Notes: generated by a model not told the origin, from the sequence alone. 64,000 bases of DNA from JBGQOG01 sp052113705 (GCF_052113705.1 NZ_JBGQOG010000008.1:1-64000), one strand, 5' to 3'; shown: positions 17,457 to 26,544, counted from the first letter of the stretch. Made by a program: numbers and translations.

Positions 17457-18599
17457 ATGACTTCTGTCGAACAGATCGACATTGCCGTGATCGGTGCCGG
17501 GCTTGGCGGCGCGGCGGCGGCGGCGCTGCTGCTCAACGCAGGCTTTTCGGTGCATGTGTTCGAACAGGCCCCGGTGTTCAGCCGCCTGGGGGCAGGGATC
17601 CACATCGGTCCCAATGTGATGAAGATTTTCCGTGCGATCGGGCTTGAGGACCGGCTGAGCCGGATCGGCTCGCATCCCGATCATTGGTTCTCGCGCGATG
17701 GGCTGAGCGGCGATTACCTGTCGAAAATCGAGCTCGGTGATTACGCCAAGCGCGAATACGGCGCGCCCTATATCACCATCCACCGGGGCGATCTGCATGC
17801 CGAGCAAATCGCGGCCTTGCCGGAGGAGCGTCTGCATTTCGACCATCGGCTGACCGATATCGTCGAGCGCGACTCGGATGTATTGCTGAGCTTTGCCAAT
17901 GGCAAAGAGGTCTCGGCCAAGCTGGTGATCGGGGCCGACGGCATCAATTCGATGATCCGCGAAAAGCTGCTCGGGCCGGAGAAACCGCGGTTTTCCGGAT
18001 GGGTCGGCCACCGGGCGCTGGTCAATATGGACAAGCTGCGCGCCACCGGGCTGGAGTATGAGCGCTGCGTGAAATGGTGGTGGGAGCAGTCGCGCCATAT
18101 CATGGCCTATGCGACCAAGAATGACGGCTCGGAATATTACTATGTCACCGGCGTGCCGGTGGATGGCTGGACCCACGAGGCCAGCTTTGTCGACAGCTCA
18201 CGCGAGGAAATGGAGGCGATCTTCGGCGGCTCGCATCCGATGGTGCAGGGGCTGATTGATGCCACGGAAGAGGTCACCAAATGGCCGTTCTGGAACCGCG
18301 ATCCGATGAGCCTGTGGAGCCGGGGCCGGTTGTGCCTTCTGGGGGATGCTTGCCACCCGATGCGCCCGCATATGGCGCAAGGGGCCTGTATGGCGATTGA
18401 GGATGCGGCGGTGTTGACCCGCTGTCTGGTGGCCACGGGGACCACCGATTACCGCACGGCCTTTGCCATCTATGAAAATACCCGGCGGGACCGTGCAACC
18501 AAAGTGCAGACAATCTCCAACGCGAATACCTGGCTCAAAGAGCCCGAGGATCCGGCATGGGTCTATGCCTATGATCCGATCAATGCGGCGTTGGCCTGA
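17457..18599 (+). CDS. nicC: 6-hydroxynicotinate 3-monooxygenase (NicC)
   Basis: A class A flavoprotein monooxygenase that decarboxylates and hydroxylates 6-hydroxynicotinate to 2,5-dihydroxypyridine using NADH and oxygen. The 380-residue protein has the Rossmann fingerprint VIGAGLGGAAAA at 11-22, an active-site His49 in GAGIHIGPNV that matches His47 of the P. putida enzyme, and the FAD-binding motif LLGDACHPMRPHMAQGA. Length agrees with NicC. It follows nicB on the same strand behind its own operator-like site, and a strong stem-loop follows it. Confidence 0.92.
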   Translation: MTSVEQIDIAVIGAGLGGAAAAALLLNAGFSVHVFEQAPVFSRLGAGIHIGPNVMKIFRAIGLEDRLSRIGSHPDHWFSRDGLSGDYLSKIELGDYAKREYGAPYITIHRGDLHAEQIAALPEERLHFDHRLTDIVERDSDVLLSFANGKEVSAKLVIGADGINSMIREKLLGPEKPRFSGWVGHRALVNMDKLRATGLEYERCVKWWWEQSRHIMAYATKNDGSEYYYVTGVPVDGWTHEASFVDSSREEMEAIFGGSHPMVQGLIDATEEVTKWPFWNRDPMSLWSRGRLCLLGDACHPMRPHMAQGACMAIEDAAVLTRCLVATGTTDYRTAFAIYENTRRDRATKVQTISNANTWLKEPEDPAWVYAYDPINAALA

Positions 18600-18606
18600 T
18601 CCGGTG

Positions 18607-18626
18607 GCGGCCGGGAAACCGGCCGC
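18607..18626 (+). terminator. Stem-loop after nicC
   Basis: GCGGCCGG and CCGGCCGC form a perfect eight-base stem closed by a GAAA loop, just after the nicC stop. No T-tract follows; it may end or stabilise the nicC message before the transporter genes. Confidence 0.5.
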
Positions 18627-18724
18627 GGCCTGAAAACGTGCTGCGCGCCACCCAACGGCAGGTCTATAGCTGATCTGCCGACGGCGCCCGCATATCCATA
18701 ACTTACTTAACTGACGGGGAAAAA

Positions 18725-18910
18725 ATGTTGCGAAAAATCGCGCTGACACTGACAGCCGTGCTGATCGTGTCCTGTTACGCCGTACCCTATCTCTGGCTGG
18801 GCCAGAACGCGACCTGGCAGGGCAGCTTTCTGTTCTGGTGCCTTGCGGGTGTGGGGGTCATCATCCTGAATTTCCTGGCCATGGTCGGGATCGAGGAGGC
18901 CGAGCTATGA
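18725..18910 (+). CDS. Small membrane protein paired with the symporter
   Basis: A 61-residue protein with two predicted membrane helices (about 5-23 and 34-55, the latter containing AGVGVIILNFLAMVG). ATG 18725 is followed in frame to a TGA that overlaps the symporter start. Small two-helix proteins of this kind are often encoded directly before sodium:solute symporters and are thought to assist them. I do not recognise a named family with certainty. Co-translation with the symporter is the main support. Confidence 0.7.
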   Translation: MLRKIALTLTAVLIVSCYAVPYLWLGQNATWQGSFLFWCLAGVGVIILNFLAMVGIEEAEL

Positions 18911-20391
18911 ACACGTCACTGGTTCTCTGGGGCATTGTCATCTACATCGTCCTGTCGCTGATCGTGGCCTATATCTCGCGCAGCGGCAAATCCTCGAGCA
19001 TGTCGGATTACTTCCTCGGCGATCGCTCGATGGGCGGGTTGATCTCGGCGCTCAGCTACAGTGCCACCACCTATTCCGCCTTCATGATGGTGGGGCTGGC
19101 GGGGCTGACCTACAAGGGCGGCGTCGGCGCGCTGGGATTTGAAATCGTCTATTTCGCCGGGGTGTCGCTGGTGGCGATCTTTGGGCCGCGTTTCTGGGCG
19201 GTGGGTAAGAGGATCGGCTGCGTGACCCCCTCCGAGATGCTGGGTCAACGCTATGGCAGCCCGTGGGTGGCGCTGGCCGCCGGGGTGACCGGGCTGATCT
19301 TTCTCATTCCCTATTCGGCGGTGCAACTCTCGGGCGTTGGCTATCTGCTTTCGGGGATGACGGGGGGCGAGCTGTCCTTTGGCACCGGCATTGTGGTGGC
19401 GACGGTGCTGGCGATTTTCTTTGCCTATATCGCCGGGATCCGCTCGGTCATGTGGACCGACAGCCTGCAGGCGCTGGTGATGATCGTCGCTTCGGTGCTG
19501 GTCGGCATCTATGTCGTGTCTGAACTCGGTGGTTTCACCGGCATGTTCGCGACCATCAGCGAAACGCGTCCGGAAATGCTGCAAGTGCCGGGGCCGGGGC
19601 TGTTCAGCTTCAAGACCTTCCTCGGTCTGACGCTGCCGTGGTTTTTCTTCGCCATCTCGAACCCGCAGGTCAGCCAGCGTCTTTACATGCCGGCCTCGCT
19701 GGGGGCTCTGCGCCGGATGCTGATGATCTTCCTCTGCTTTGGGCTGATTTACACCATTGTGTCGGTGATCTGGGGCTTTTCGGCGCTGGTGGCTTTCCCC
19801 GATCTGGCCAGCCCGGATCTGGCAACCTCAACGCTGTTGTCTTCGGATTATGTGCCGCCGGTCCTGGGTGTGATCGTGATGGTGGGTATCCTTGCCGCCG
19901 CGGTCTCGACCATCGACTCGATCCTGTTGACGCTGTCGTCGATCTTTGCCCGCGATGTCTGGGGCAATCTGACCGGCGACCGTGATGATGCCCGGCAATT
20001 GCTGATCGGCAAATTCGTGATCCCGGTGATCTCGCTCTTGGCGATGGGCTTTGCCGCGATGGAGTTCAGCATGATTGCGGTGCTGTCGGTTGCGGCCTCC
20101 GCCGGTCTTGTTGTGGTGGTGCCTGCAACCATCGGGGCGTTTTTCTGGCGCGGTGGCACGGCCGCCGGGGCATTGGCCTCAATCATCGGCGGCGTGGTCT
20201 TTGTGATCGGCATGTATCTGACCGGCAATTCGCTGTTCGGGCTGAACGCGGGGATTTTGGGCTTCCCGGTGGCCTCGGTGCTGTTTGTCGCGGTCAGCCT
20301 GGTGACCCGGCCCGCCCGTGATGAGCGTGCGGATGATTTCATGGCGCCGGTATCCGGGGCTGTGGCGAAAGAGGCAGCTCTGAGAGCCTGA
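18907..20391 (+). CDS. Sodium:solute symporter (SSS family), probable nicotinate uptake
   Basis: A 494-residue SSS-family permease with about 13 hydrophobic segments. Family motifs include SDYFLGDRSMGGLISALSYS at the first helix and FFAISNPQVSQRLYMP in the middle. The start at 18907 overlaps the small membrane protein's stop (ATGA). A frame open further upstream is only overlap. Location directly after nicC and before a terminator suggests uptake of nicotinate or a related pyridine carboxylate, replacing the MFS carrier NicT of Pseudomonas; that is inference. Confidence 0.85.
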   Translation: MNTSLVLWGIVIYIVLSLIVAYISRSGKSSSMSDYFLGDRSMGGLISALSYSATTYSAFMMVGLAGLTYKGGVGALGFEIVYFAGVSLVAIFGPRFWAVGKRIGCVTPSEMLGQRYGSPWVALAAGVTGLIFLIPYSAVQLSGVGYLLSGMTGGELSFGTGIVVATVLAIFFAYIAGIRSVMWTDSLQALVMIVASVLVGIYVVSELGGFTGMFATISETRPEMLQVPGPGLFSFKTFLGLTLPWFFFAISNPQVSQRLYMPASLGALRRMLMIFLCFGLIYTIVSVIWGFSALVAFPDLASPDLATSTLLSSDYVPPVLGVIVMVGILAAAVSTIDSILLTLSSIFARDVWGNLTGDRDDARQLLIGKFVIPVISLLAMGFAAMEFSMIAVLSVAASAGLVVVVPATIGAFFWRGGTAAGALASIIGGVVFVIGMYLTGNSLFGLNAGILGFPVASVLFVAVSLVTRPARDERADDFMAPVSGAVAKEAALRA

Positions 20392-20417
20392 CCGCTGGAC
20401 CCTCAGGTGCAGAGCAG

Positions 20418-20445
20418 GCGGCGTCCTCCGGCAGGAGGGCGCCGC
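20418..20445. terminator. Bidirectional terminator between symporter and phosphorylase genes
   Basis: A 12-base stem (GCGGCGTCCTCC with GGAGGGCGCCGC, one wobble pair) and a four-base loop, followed by TTTG. It sits between the convergent symporter and phosphorylase genes. Confidence 0.65.
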
Positions 20446-20458
20446 TTTGCCTTGGGCG

Positions 20459-21373
20459 TCAGAATCTTTCGTAGCGTTCGGCAGGCTGCGGCGCCTTGAG
20501 GGTCTGACAGTTGCACTCCCCCGCTTTTGGCAAAAGCGCCGCGGCCCGCAACGCCAGTTCCGAGGTCAGACGCCCCAGCCGCGGCAGCACGTCATCTTGC
20601 AGCAGCGACCCGCGCGAGCGGTCCATGTAGTCGTTGAACCCGGCGGTAACAAAGGCGCAGGGCACGAAACAGGCACCGATCTCCCGGCTGAGCGTGGCTT
20701 CAGGTGCAATCGAATGGTTCATCACATCTGCCCCCATCGACCGAAACGCAATCGCTTCGGCCGGGGTGGTCAGGCGCGGGCCATAGGCATGCGCCGCCAC
20801 CAGCCCCAACTCGATCCCATGCACCCGGCGGCCCTCGGGCCAGATCTGCCGCGCGGTGCTGGCCAGAACTTCGGCGCAAGAGGCGCAGACGATGGCCTTG
20901 CCCGAAGCGTCAAAGCGTTGGCGGCCCGGCAGCAGCGAATAGGGGGTTTGGGTCAGTTCAAGGATATCGGCATTGATCACCAGATCGCCGGGCTGGATGG
21001 CCTTGTTCAGCGCGCCGATGGTCGAGCAGGCCAGCACTTGCCGCACTCCGGCCTCTTGCAGCACCCAAAAGGCGCGGCGGTGGCAGCTGTGGTCAATCTC
21101 ATCGCGCGGGTTGCCGTGGGAGTACATGCACAGGGCGCGTTTCGGCGCGCCATCCCCGGTCAGGCTGCCGTCAAATTCCAGCAGTTTCCAGTTGTCAGAG
21201 GCCCCCCAGGGCGTCTCGAACGTGAGATCGCGCGCCAGCACGCGAACCCCGTCGAGGGCGATGTCCTCGGGGAAGGCCAGCCCCCAATTGGCCGAGCCGG
21301 TGATGAGCGCGAGCCCCACCTGCGGAATGGCACTGGCCCTGATGTCGGGCGATACGGCGGGTTCATGGGTCAT
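20459..21373 (-). CDS. Purine nucleoside phosphorylase / MTAP-family protein
   Basis: The 304-residue protein resembles nucleoside phosphorylases of the 5'-methylthioadenosine/purine nucleoside group. The phosphate and ribose region is visible as MYSHGNPRDEIDH and STIGALNKAIQPGDLVINAD, and the base-binding end as RSMGADVMNHSIAPEATLSR. The usual second-motif wording MTNMT or MTGMP is replaced by MGADVMNHS, so base preference is unclear. It is the last gene of a minus-strand operon with a Pot-type ABC transporter, 16 bases after the permease stop. A nucleoside taken up by that transporter is the likely substrate. ATG 21373 is preferred over the upstream in-frame start inside the permease gene. 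Confidence 0.75.
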   Translation of the reverse strand: MTHEPAVSPDIRASAIPQVGLALITGSANWGLAFPEDIALDGVRVLARDLTFETPWGASDNWKLLEFDGSLTGDGAPKRALCMYSHGNPRDEIDHSCHRRAFWVLQEAGVRQVLACSTIGALNKAIQPGDLVINADILELTQTPYSLLPGRQRFDASGKAIVCASCAEVLASTARQIWPEGRRVHGIELGLVAAHAYGPRLTTPAEAIAFRSMGADVMNHSIAPEATLSREIGACFVPCAFVTAGFNDYMDRSRGSLLQDDVLPRLGRLTSELALRAAALLPKAGECNCQTLKAPQPAERYERF

Positions 21374-21389
21374 GGGAGGGGTCCTTGGA

Positions 21390-22178
21390 TCAGCCCTTCT
21401 GGCGGGCATTGAGGATCAGCACGATGCTGATGACAAGCAGCGTCCAGAGGGTGGAAATGGCGGCAATGGTGGGGTCAATCTGATCGCGCAGCGACAGGAA
21501 CATCAGCTTTGGCAGGGTCGAATTCTCGCCCGATGACACGAAGATCGAAATCACCGCTTCGTCGAGCGAGGCGAGAAAGGCCATCAGGGCCGCGGTCATC
21601 AGCGTGAAGCGCAGCTGCGGCAACATGATCTGGCAGAGTGCGCGCGCCCAGCCCGCCCCGAGACTGCGGGCGGCGCTGATCTGCGTCCAGTCAAAGCGCG
21701 CCACGGCCGGCAGCAGCACGATGATGGTGACCGGAATCGCCAGCACGACATGGCCGACGATCACCCCGCTCAGGGTGCCGATCAGCCGGAGTTTGGCCAG
21801 CACGAAGAAAAGGCCGATGGCGAGCAAAATCCCCGGCACGACGGAGGGCGAGAGCACATAGGTATAAACCGCGCGCGAGGCAAAGCCGCCGACCCGGTTC
21901 ATCGCCAGACAGGCCAAGAGGCTGACCGGCACCGCGATCAGCGCGGTCATCACCCCGAGGATCAGCGAAGTGCGCAGCGCCGCCATCCAGGCGACCGAGC
22001 CGAAAAAGCTCTCGTACCAGCGCAGGGAGAGGGCGCGGGGCGGAAACTCCAGCAGATCAGAGGCCGAGAAAGACAGCGGCACCACGATCAGCGTGGGCAG
22101 GATCAGAAAGACCAGCACGAGCGCGGCAAAGATCCACAGGCAGAGCTTCAGGCCCCGGTTTTCAAAGGCGTCCAGCAT
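21390..22178 (-). CDS. ABC transporter permease, PotC type
   Basis: A 262-residue inner-membrane permease with six predicted helices and the permease loop SLGAGWARALCQIMLPQLR (EAA motif) for contact with the ATPase. It follows the PotB-type permease one base after its stop. The set resembles the spermidine/putrescine and related opine-type transporters. Part of the operon potD-potA-potB-potC-phosphorylase. Confidence 0.88.
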   Translation of the reverse strand: MLDAFENRGLKLCLWIFAALVLVFLILPTLIVVPLSFSASDLLEFPPRALSLRWYESFFGSVAWMAALRTSLILGVMTALIAVPVSLLACLAMNRVGGFASRAVYTYVLSPSVVPGILLAIGLFFVLAKLRLIGTLSGVIVGHVVLAIPVTIIVLLPAVARFDWTQISAARSLGAGWARALCQIMLPQLRFTLMTAALMAFLASLDEAVISIFVSSGENSTLPKLMFLSLRDQIDPTIAAISTLWTLLVISIVLILNARQKG

Positions 22179-22179
22179 G

Positions 22180-23091
22180 TCAGGCTCCTTTGCGCGACAA
22201 CAGGTGGCGGCTGGCCAGCAGCATGGCGGCGAGCAGCGCGACCAGCAGCAACAGCAAGATCCCCAGCGCCGAGGCGGCGCCCCAGTTCTGGAAGGTGGAC
22301 ATGGTGCGCTCGATCCGGATGGCGATCGGGTTGACCTGTCCGCCGCCGAGCACCGCCGGGGTGATAAAGAAGCCCAATGTGTAGATGAAGACGATCATCG
22401 CGCCCGAACGGATGCCACCGGCGGCCAGCGGCAGGACGATACCCAGAAGGGTGCGGGGCAGGCTCGCCCCCATGCTGGCGGCGGCGCGGATCGTGTTGGG
22501 GTCAATGTCGCGCAAGGCGGCGTAGGTGGGCAGCACGAAGAGCGGCAGCATGAAATGCACCATGCCGATGAGCGTGCCGGTGAAATTATACACCAGCGCC
22601 AGCGGCTGATCGGTGATCCCGCTGCCCATCAGCGCCTGATTGACCAGACCGTCGCGCCGCAGCAGCACCAGCCAGCCATAGGTGCGCACGAGGATCGAGG
22701 TCCAGAGCGGCAACATCAGCAGGATCAAGAGCCGATTGGCGATCTTGGTGGGGGCGGAGGCCAGCGCAATCGCCAGCGGCAGCCCCAGAATGATGCAGAG
22801 CGCGAGGGTGCCCGCCGAGAGTTCCACCGTGGTCCAGACCGATTTCCAAGTGAGATCACTGGTCAGCAACGTGTTCCAGTTGTTCCAGGTGAAGCTGCCG
22901 CGCAGGGTCAGAAAGCTTTGCCGCACGATCCACAGGATCGGCAGCATCGCGCAAAGCCCGACCAGCACCAGCGCGGGCAGCGACATTGACAGAAAGAACA
23001 GCTTCTCGCGCCGGGCATCGCGGCGCAGTGCCGCGCGCGACGGATCGGGCGTGGCCGCGCCGGGCAGCGGCATGGTCGTGGCTCTGCTCAT
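22180..23091 (-). CDS. ABC transporter permease, PotB type
   Basis: A 303-residue permease, first of the pair. The start at 23091 (MSRATTMPLPG) overlaps the ATPase stop; the frame open up to 23403 runs through the ATPase gene in another frame and is not coding. Six helices follow a long cytoplasmic N-terminus. The EAA-type loop reads AAASMGASLPRTLLGIVLP. Confidence 0.88.
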   Translation of the reverse strand: MSRATTMPLPGAATPDPSRAALRRDARREKLFFLSMSLPALVLVGLCAMLPILWIVRQSFLTLRGSFTWNNWNTLLTSDLTWKSVWTTVELSAGTLALCIILGLPLAIALASAPTKIANRLLILLMLPLWTSILVRTYGWLVLLRRDGLVNQALMGSGITDQPLALVYNFTGTLIGMVHFMLPLFVLPTYAALRDIDPNTIRAAASMGASLPRTLLGIVLPLAAGGIRSGAMIVFIYTLGFFITPAVLGGGQVNPIAIRIERTMSTFQNWGAASALGILLLLLVALLAAMLLASRHLLSRKGA

Positions 23092-24140
23092 GCCGCCACT
23101 CCTGCGGCGGCGGCACCCAGCGGGTGCACATGCGCGCCCGGGACATAGGCGCTGAGCGGCTGACCCGGCATCAGACTCTCGCAGCCCGTCGCCCGGCTGG
23201 ACGGGATCGAGAGCATCACCTCCTGACCCGAGGCCAGCGCCAGATGCACGAGCCAGTTCTCGCCGCGGAACGCCTTGCCGCTCACCGTCCCGTCGAGGCG
23301 CAATCCGTCCGGCCCACAGGCGGTAGGGTCGAGGTGGAAACTCTCGGCGCGCACCATCAGGGAGGCGCCGGGTGCGATGACCTGTCCGCCAAGGCCGCTG
23401 CAATCCCGGCCGGTCAGGATGTTGGCTTCGCCCATGAAGGCCGCGACGAAACCGGAATCAGGACGGTGATAAATCGTTTGCGGCGCATCGATCTGCTGGA
23501 TCCGGCCCGCATTCATCACCGCGATCCGGTCGGACATGGTCAGCGCCTCGCGCTGGTCATGGGTGACATAGATGGTGGTGATGCCCAGATCATCATGCAG
23601 ACGGCGGATTTCAAACTGCATATGCTCGCGCAGGTTCTTGTCCAGCGCCGAGAGCGGCTCGTCCATCAGCATCACCCGCGGCTCATAGACGATGGCGCGG
23701 GCGAGGGCGACGCGCTGGCGCTGCCCGCCCGAGAGCGCGGCAATGTCGCGGGCGGCGAAGGCGTCGAGTTTCACCCGCGCCAGCGCCGCCATCGCGCGCT
23801 CGCGCACCTCGGCGCGGGGCAGTTTGCGCAGACGCAGGGGGTATTCAACGTTTTCCAGCACGCTCATATGCGGAAACAACGCGTAATTCTGAAAAACGAT
23901 GCCGATGTCGCGCAGGTTGGGGGCCAGCCGTGTGACATCGCGGTCGCCAATGCGGATCGTGCCTGCCTCGGGGCGGGTGAACCCCGCAAGCGCCATCAGC
24001 AAAGTGGTCTTGCCGGAGCCCGAAGGCCCCAGCAAGGTCAGGAATTCGCCCGGCCGGATCGCCAAGGATACATCGTCCAGCGCGACAAAATCGCCGTAGG
24101 TCTTGCGCAGGCCGTCGATCTGGATCGGAAGCGGTGCCAT
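23088..24140 (-). CDS. ABC transporter ATPase, PotA type
   Basis: A 350-residue ATPase. Walker A GPSGSGKTT lies near residue 39, the signature LSGGQRQRVALARA near 136, and Walker B VMLMDEPLSALD near 156. A C-terminal TOBE domain (residues about 275-340) is the regulatory extension seen in PotA and MalK proteins. Energises the PotB/PotC-type permeases that follow. Confidence 0.9.
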   Translation of the reverse strand: MAPLPIQIDGLRKTYGDFVALDDVSLAIRPGEFLTLLGPSGSGKTTLLMALAGFTRPEAGTIRIGDRDVTRLAPNLRDIGIVFQNYALFPHMSVLENVEYPLRLRKLPRAEVRERAMAALARVKLDAFAARDIAALSGGQRQRVALARAIVYEPRVMLMDEPLSALDKNLREHMQFEIRRLHDDLGITTIYVTHDQREALTMSDRIAVMNAGRIQQIDAPQTIYHRPDSGFVAAFMGEANILTGRDCSGLGGQVIAPGASLMVRAESFHLDPTACGPDGLRLDGTVSGKAFRGENWLVHLALASGQEVMLSIPSSRATGCESLMPGQPLSAYVPGAHVHPLGAAAAGVAA

Positions 24141-24172
24141 GGGTGTCTCCTGTCAGAGGATCCGGTGCCGGA

Positions 24173-25222
24173 TCAGCGGTTGATCATTTCGTCAAAGGCG
24201 ATTTGGGCGGCTTCGCCATGCGCAACCCACCAATCGGCGTTGGAATAGACCGAGCTGCCGACGTTTTGCGGCGCGGTGGCCAGATCTTTAATCCGGTCAT
24301 CCGGGATCAGCCCGGTGCCATAGGCCGACTGATTCATCGGGCCGTAGAGGATGTAATCGGTGAGTTTGGCCTCGCGTTCAGGTGTCGTCATCGCGGCGAT
24401 CAGTTTCATCGCTTCCTCGCGGTGCGGGGCACCTGCGGGCACGGCCAGGCAATCGGTGCCAATCACCGAACCGTCGAACGTATAATCCGCGGCACCACCA
24501 TCGGCAGCGGCATTGGCAGCACGCCCGTTCCAGGTGATGACCATATCCACTTCGCCATCTTTGAGGATCTGCGTCGATTGCGCGCCCGAGGTCCACCAGA
24601 TCGCCACATCCGGCTTCAGCATTTCCAGCCGCCCGATGGCGCGCTTCATGCCCTCCTCGGTGGAAAGCACATCATAGACATCGCCCGGCGCAACGCCGTC
24701 AGACAAGAGCGCGATTTCCAGCTGATCCTGCGCATTCGCCCGCAGCGCGCGGCGGCCGGGGAATTTGTGGGTATCCCAGAAATCCGCCCAGGTCTTCGGG
24801 CCGTTTTCGCCATAGGTTTTGGTGTTCCAGGCCATCACGGTGCCGTAGCTGTCAAACGGATAGCAATAGCCGTTCCTTGCGCCTTCGGGCAGCGCATCCA
24901 TATCGATGACCGAGGTATCCAGCGGCTCGAGCAGATCCAATGCAGCCGCCTGCGCCGCCTCATTCGAGCCGATATGGATGACATCGGTGCTCACCGAGCC
25001 CGACATCACCTGCATGCGCAGCGCGGCCAGACTGTCGCTTTGGGATTCTTCCCGGATTTCATAGCCGAGATCTTGTGCGGCGGGGGCCCACATGGCCTCG
25101 CGCAGGGCGGTGCCATAATCACCGCCGGCTGCGGTGATGGTCAGGGTGGGGGACTGCGCCTGCAACGGGGCCGACAAGGCCAGCAGGGCGAGCGCGGAGG
25201 ACGAGCGAAGGGACAGATTCAT
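24173..25222 (-). CDS. Periplasmic substrate-binding protein, PotD type
   Basis: The 349-residue protein starts at 25222 with a Sec signal, MNLSLRSSSALALLALSAP, cleaved near LQAQ. The mature part is a PotD/AfuA-like bilobal binding protein, e.g. PFDSYGTVMAWNTKTYG and PKTWADFWD. Polyamine-binding acidic residues cannot be placed with certainty, so the ligand is open; the phosphorylase at the operon end favours a nucleoside-like ligand. A perfect stem, GATCCGG with CCGGATC, at 24159-24174 overlaps the stop, a common arrangement that lets the binding protein be made in excess. The open frame continues upstream to 25600 without a plausible start. Confidence 0.85.
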   Translation of the reverse strand: MNLSLRSSSALALLALSAPLQAQSPTLTITAAGGDYGTALREAMWAPAAQDLGYEIREESQSDSLAALRMQVMSGSVSTDVIHIGSNEAAQAAALDLLEPLDTSVIDMDALPEGARNGYCYPFDSYGTVMAWNTKTYGENGPKTWADFWDTHKFPGRRALRANAQDQLEIALLSDGVAPGDVYDVLSTEEGMKRAIGRLEMLKPDVAIWWTSGAQSTQILKDGEVDMVITWNGRAANAAADGGAADYTFDGSVIGTDCLAVPAGAPHREEAMKLIAAMTTPEREAKLTDYILYGPMNQSAYGTGLIPDDRIKDLATAPQNVGSSVYSNADWWVAHGEAAQIAFDEMINR

Positions 25223-25281
25223 ACGGACCTCTGTTGGAAGAGCGTTGCGGTGAATGCCGATGATTTCAGCTTTTTGTTCTT

Positions 25282-25295
25282 TCGTAACGTTACGA
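25282..25295. promoter_or_regulatory. LacI-type operator
   Basis: TCGTAACGTTACGA is a perfect 14-bp palindrome with the central CG typical of LacI-family operators. It lies 60 bases before the binding-protein gene and 180 before the divergent lacI-type gene, in an AT-rich stretch suited to a promoter. Confidence 0.75.
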
Positions 25296-25472
25296 TTTTC
25301 AGATATTGCCGATTCAGGGAAGTAATTTGTTTGTTTGCGTATGATTTTGTCGGAACACCCCTTTCCAATGCCCAAAAATTCATCACATGCTTTGGCGCAG
25401 AGGGCTGTGCCTTTCCATTGCCGCCTGCAGGGGTCATGCTGACGCCTGCATTTCTTCCGACCGGAACGTATC

Positions 25473-26483
25473 ATGACCGCCAGCCGCCCCAACCTTCGCC
25501 AAATTGCCGACAGCCTTGGCCTGTCGGTAACGACCGTCTCGCGGGCGCTGAAGGACGGGCCGGAGGTGCATCCGCGCACGATCGAACGGGTGAAGGCCAT
25601 GGCCGAGGCGGCGGGCTATGTGCCCAATATGCATGGATTGGCTCTGCGCACCGGGCGTACCTACGCGATTTCGGCGGTGTTGCCGCTGGAGGCCAAGGCC
25701 TATTTGTCTGACATCGCCCGGCTGCCGCTGATCGAGGGGATGACCGTTGCCGCACAAGAGCGGGGATATACGCTCTCGATCACCTCAACACTGCCGGAGG
25801 AAGACCCGCTGATTGCCGTGAAACGGGTGGTGCAGCTGCGTGCCTCCGATGGCGTGATCATCACCCGGATGACGGAAGGTGACAGACGCATTCCCTGGCT
25901 GCAGCAAAACCGGGTGCCCTTCGTGACCTTCGGGCGCTCGGCCGATGGCGGGCGCCATGCCTATGTCGATGTGGACAATGCGCATATTGCGCGCGAAGCG
26001 ACGGCCTATCTTTTGGGGCTGGGCCACCGGCGGATTGCGCTGCAGACGCTGTCGCGCCACGACGTGAGCAGCCAGGACCGCCGCGCGGGATATATGGCGG
26101 CCTTGCAGGCCGCGGGCATTCCCTATGACGAGGATCTGGTCGGATATGAGGATTTCAGCATGGCCACCAGCCAGCATTCCTTTGTCCGCATGCTAGACCT
26201 TCCGGCGCCGCCAACCGCCTTGATCAGCGCGAATGAAATTGGTCTGCTGGGCGCGCTTTCGGCGCTGCGCAACCGGGGGCTTGTCCCGGGACGCGAGGTG
26301 GTCATCGTGGCCCGCGATAACACGGGCATGTGCGATTTCCTGTCATTGCCGGTGGTCACCCATTCTGTCGACATGCAGGTTGTCGGCCAAAAGCTGGTGA
26401 AGGCGCTGATCTCCGGTATCGAAAATCAGGATGCCGCGCCGGTGCAGAGCGTCCTGCTTCCCAGTGCATTGAGGGGCACCTGA
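25473..26483 (+). CDS. LacI-family transcriptional regulator
   Basis: A 336-residue LacI protein. The N-terminal helix-turn-helix and hinge are canonical: IADSLGLSVTTVSRALKDGP followed by GYVPNMHGLALRTGR. The rest is the periplasmic-binding-protein-like effector domain, with FGRSADGGRHAYVDVDN and GHRRIALQT. It diverges from the Pot-type operon and most likely represses it through the palindrome at 25282-25295. The effector is unknown. Confidence 0.9.
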   Translation: MTASRPNLRQIADSLGLSVTTVSRALKDGPEVHPRTIERVKAMAEAAGYVPNMHGLALRTGRTYAISAVLPLEAKAYLSDIARLPLIEGMTVAAQERGYTLSITSTLPEEDPLIAVKRVVQLRASDGVIITRMTEGDRRIPWLQQNRVPFVTFGRSADGGRHAYVDVDNAHIAREATAYLLGLGHRRIALQTLSRHDVSSQDRRAGYMAALQAAGIPYDEDLVGYEDFSMATSQHSFVRMLDLPAPPTALISANEIGLLGALSALRNRGLVPGREVVIVARDNTGMCDFLSLPVVTHSVDMQVVGQKLVKALISGIENQDAAPVQSVLLPSALRGT

Positions 26484-26544
26484 ATTTTCATTTCGAAAGG
26501 GTGTCGATCGGCAGCCAATATTGCCCCCCCCTGAGGTGTGGCCA

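Noticed and set aside
25223..25600. Extension of the PotD-type gene to a start at 25600
   Set aside because: It would remove the signal peptide from the N-terminus and overlap the LacI operator and the lacI gene.
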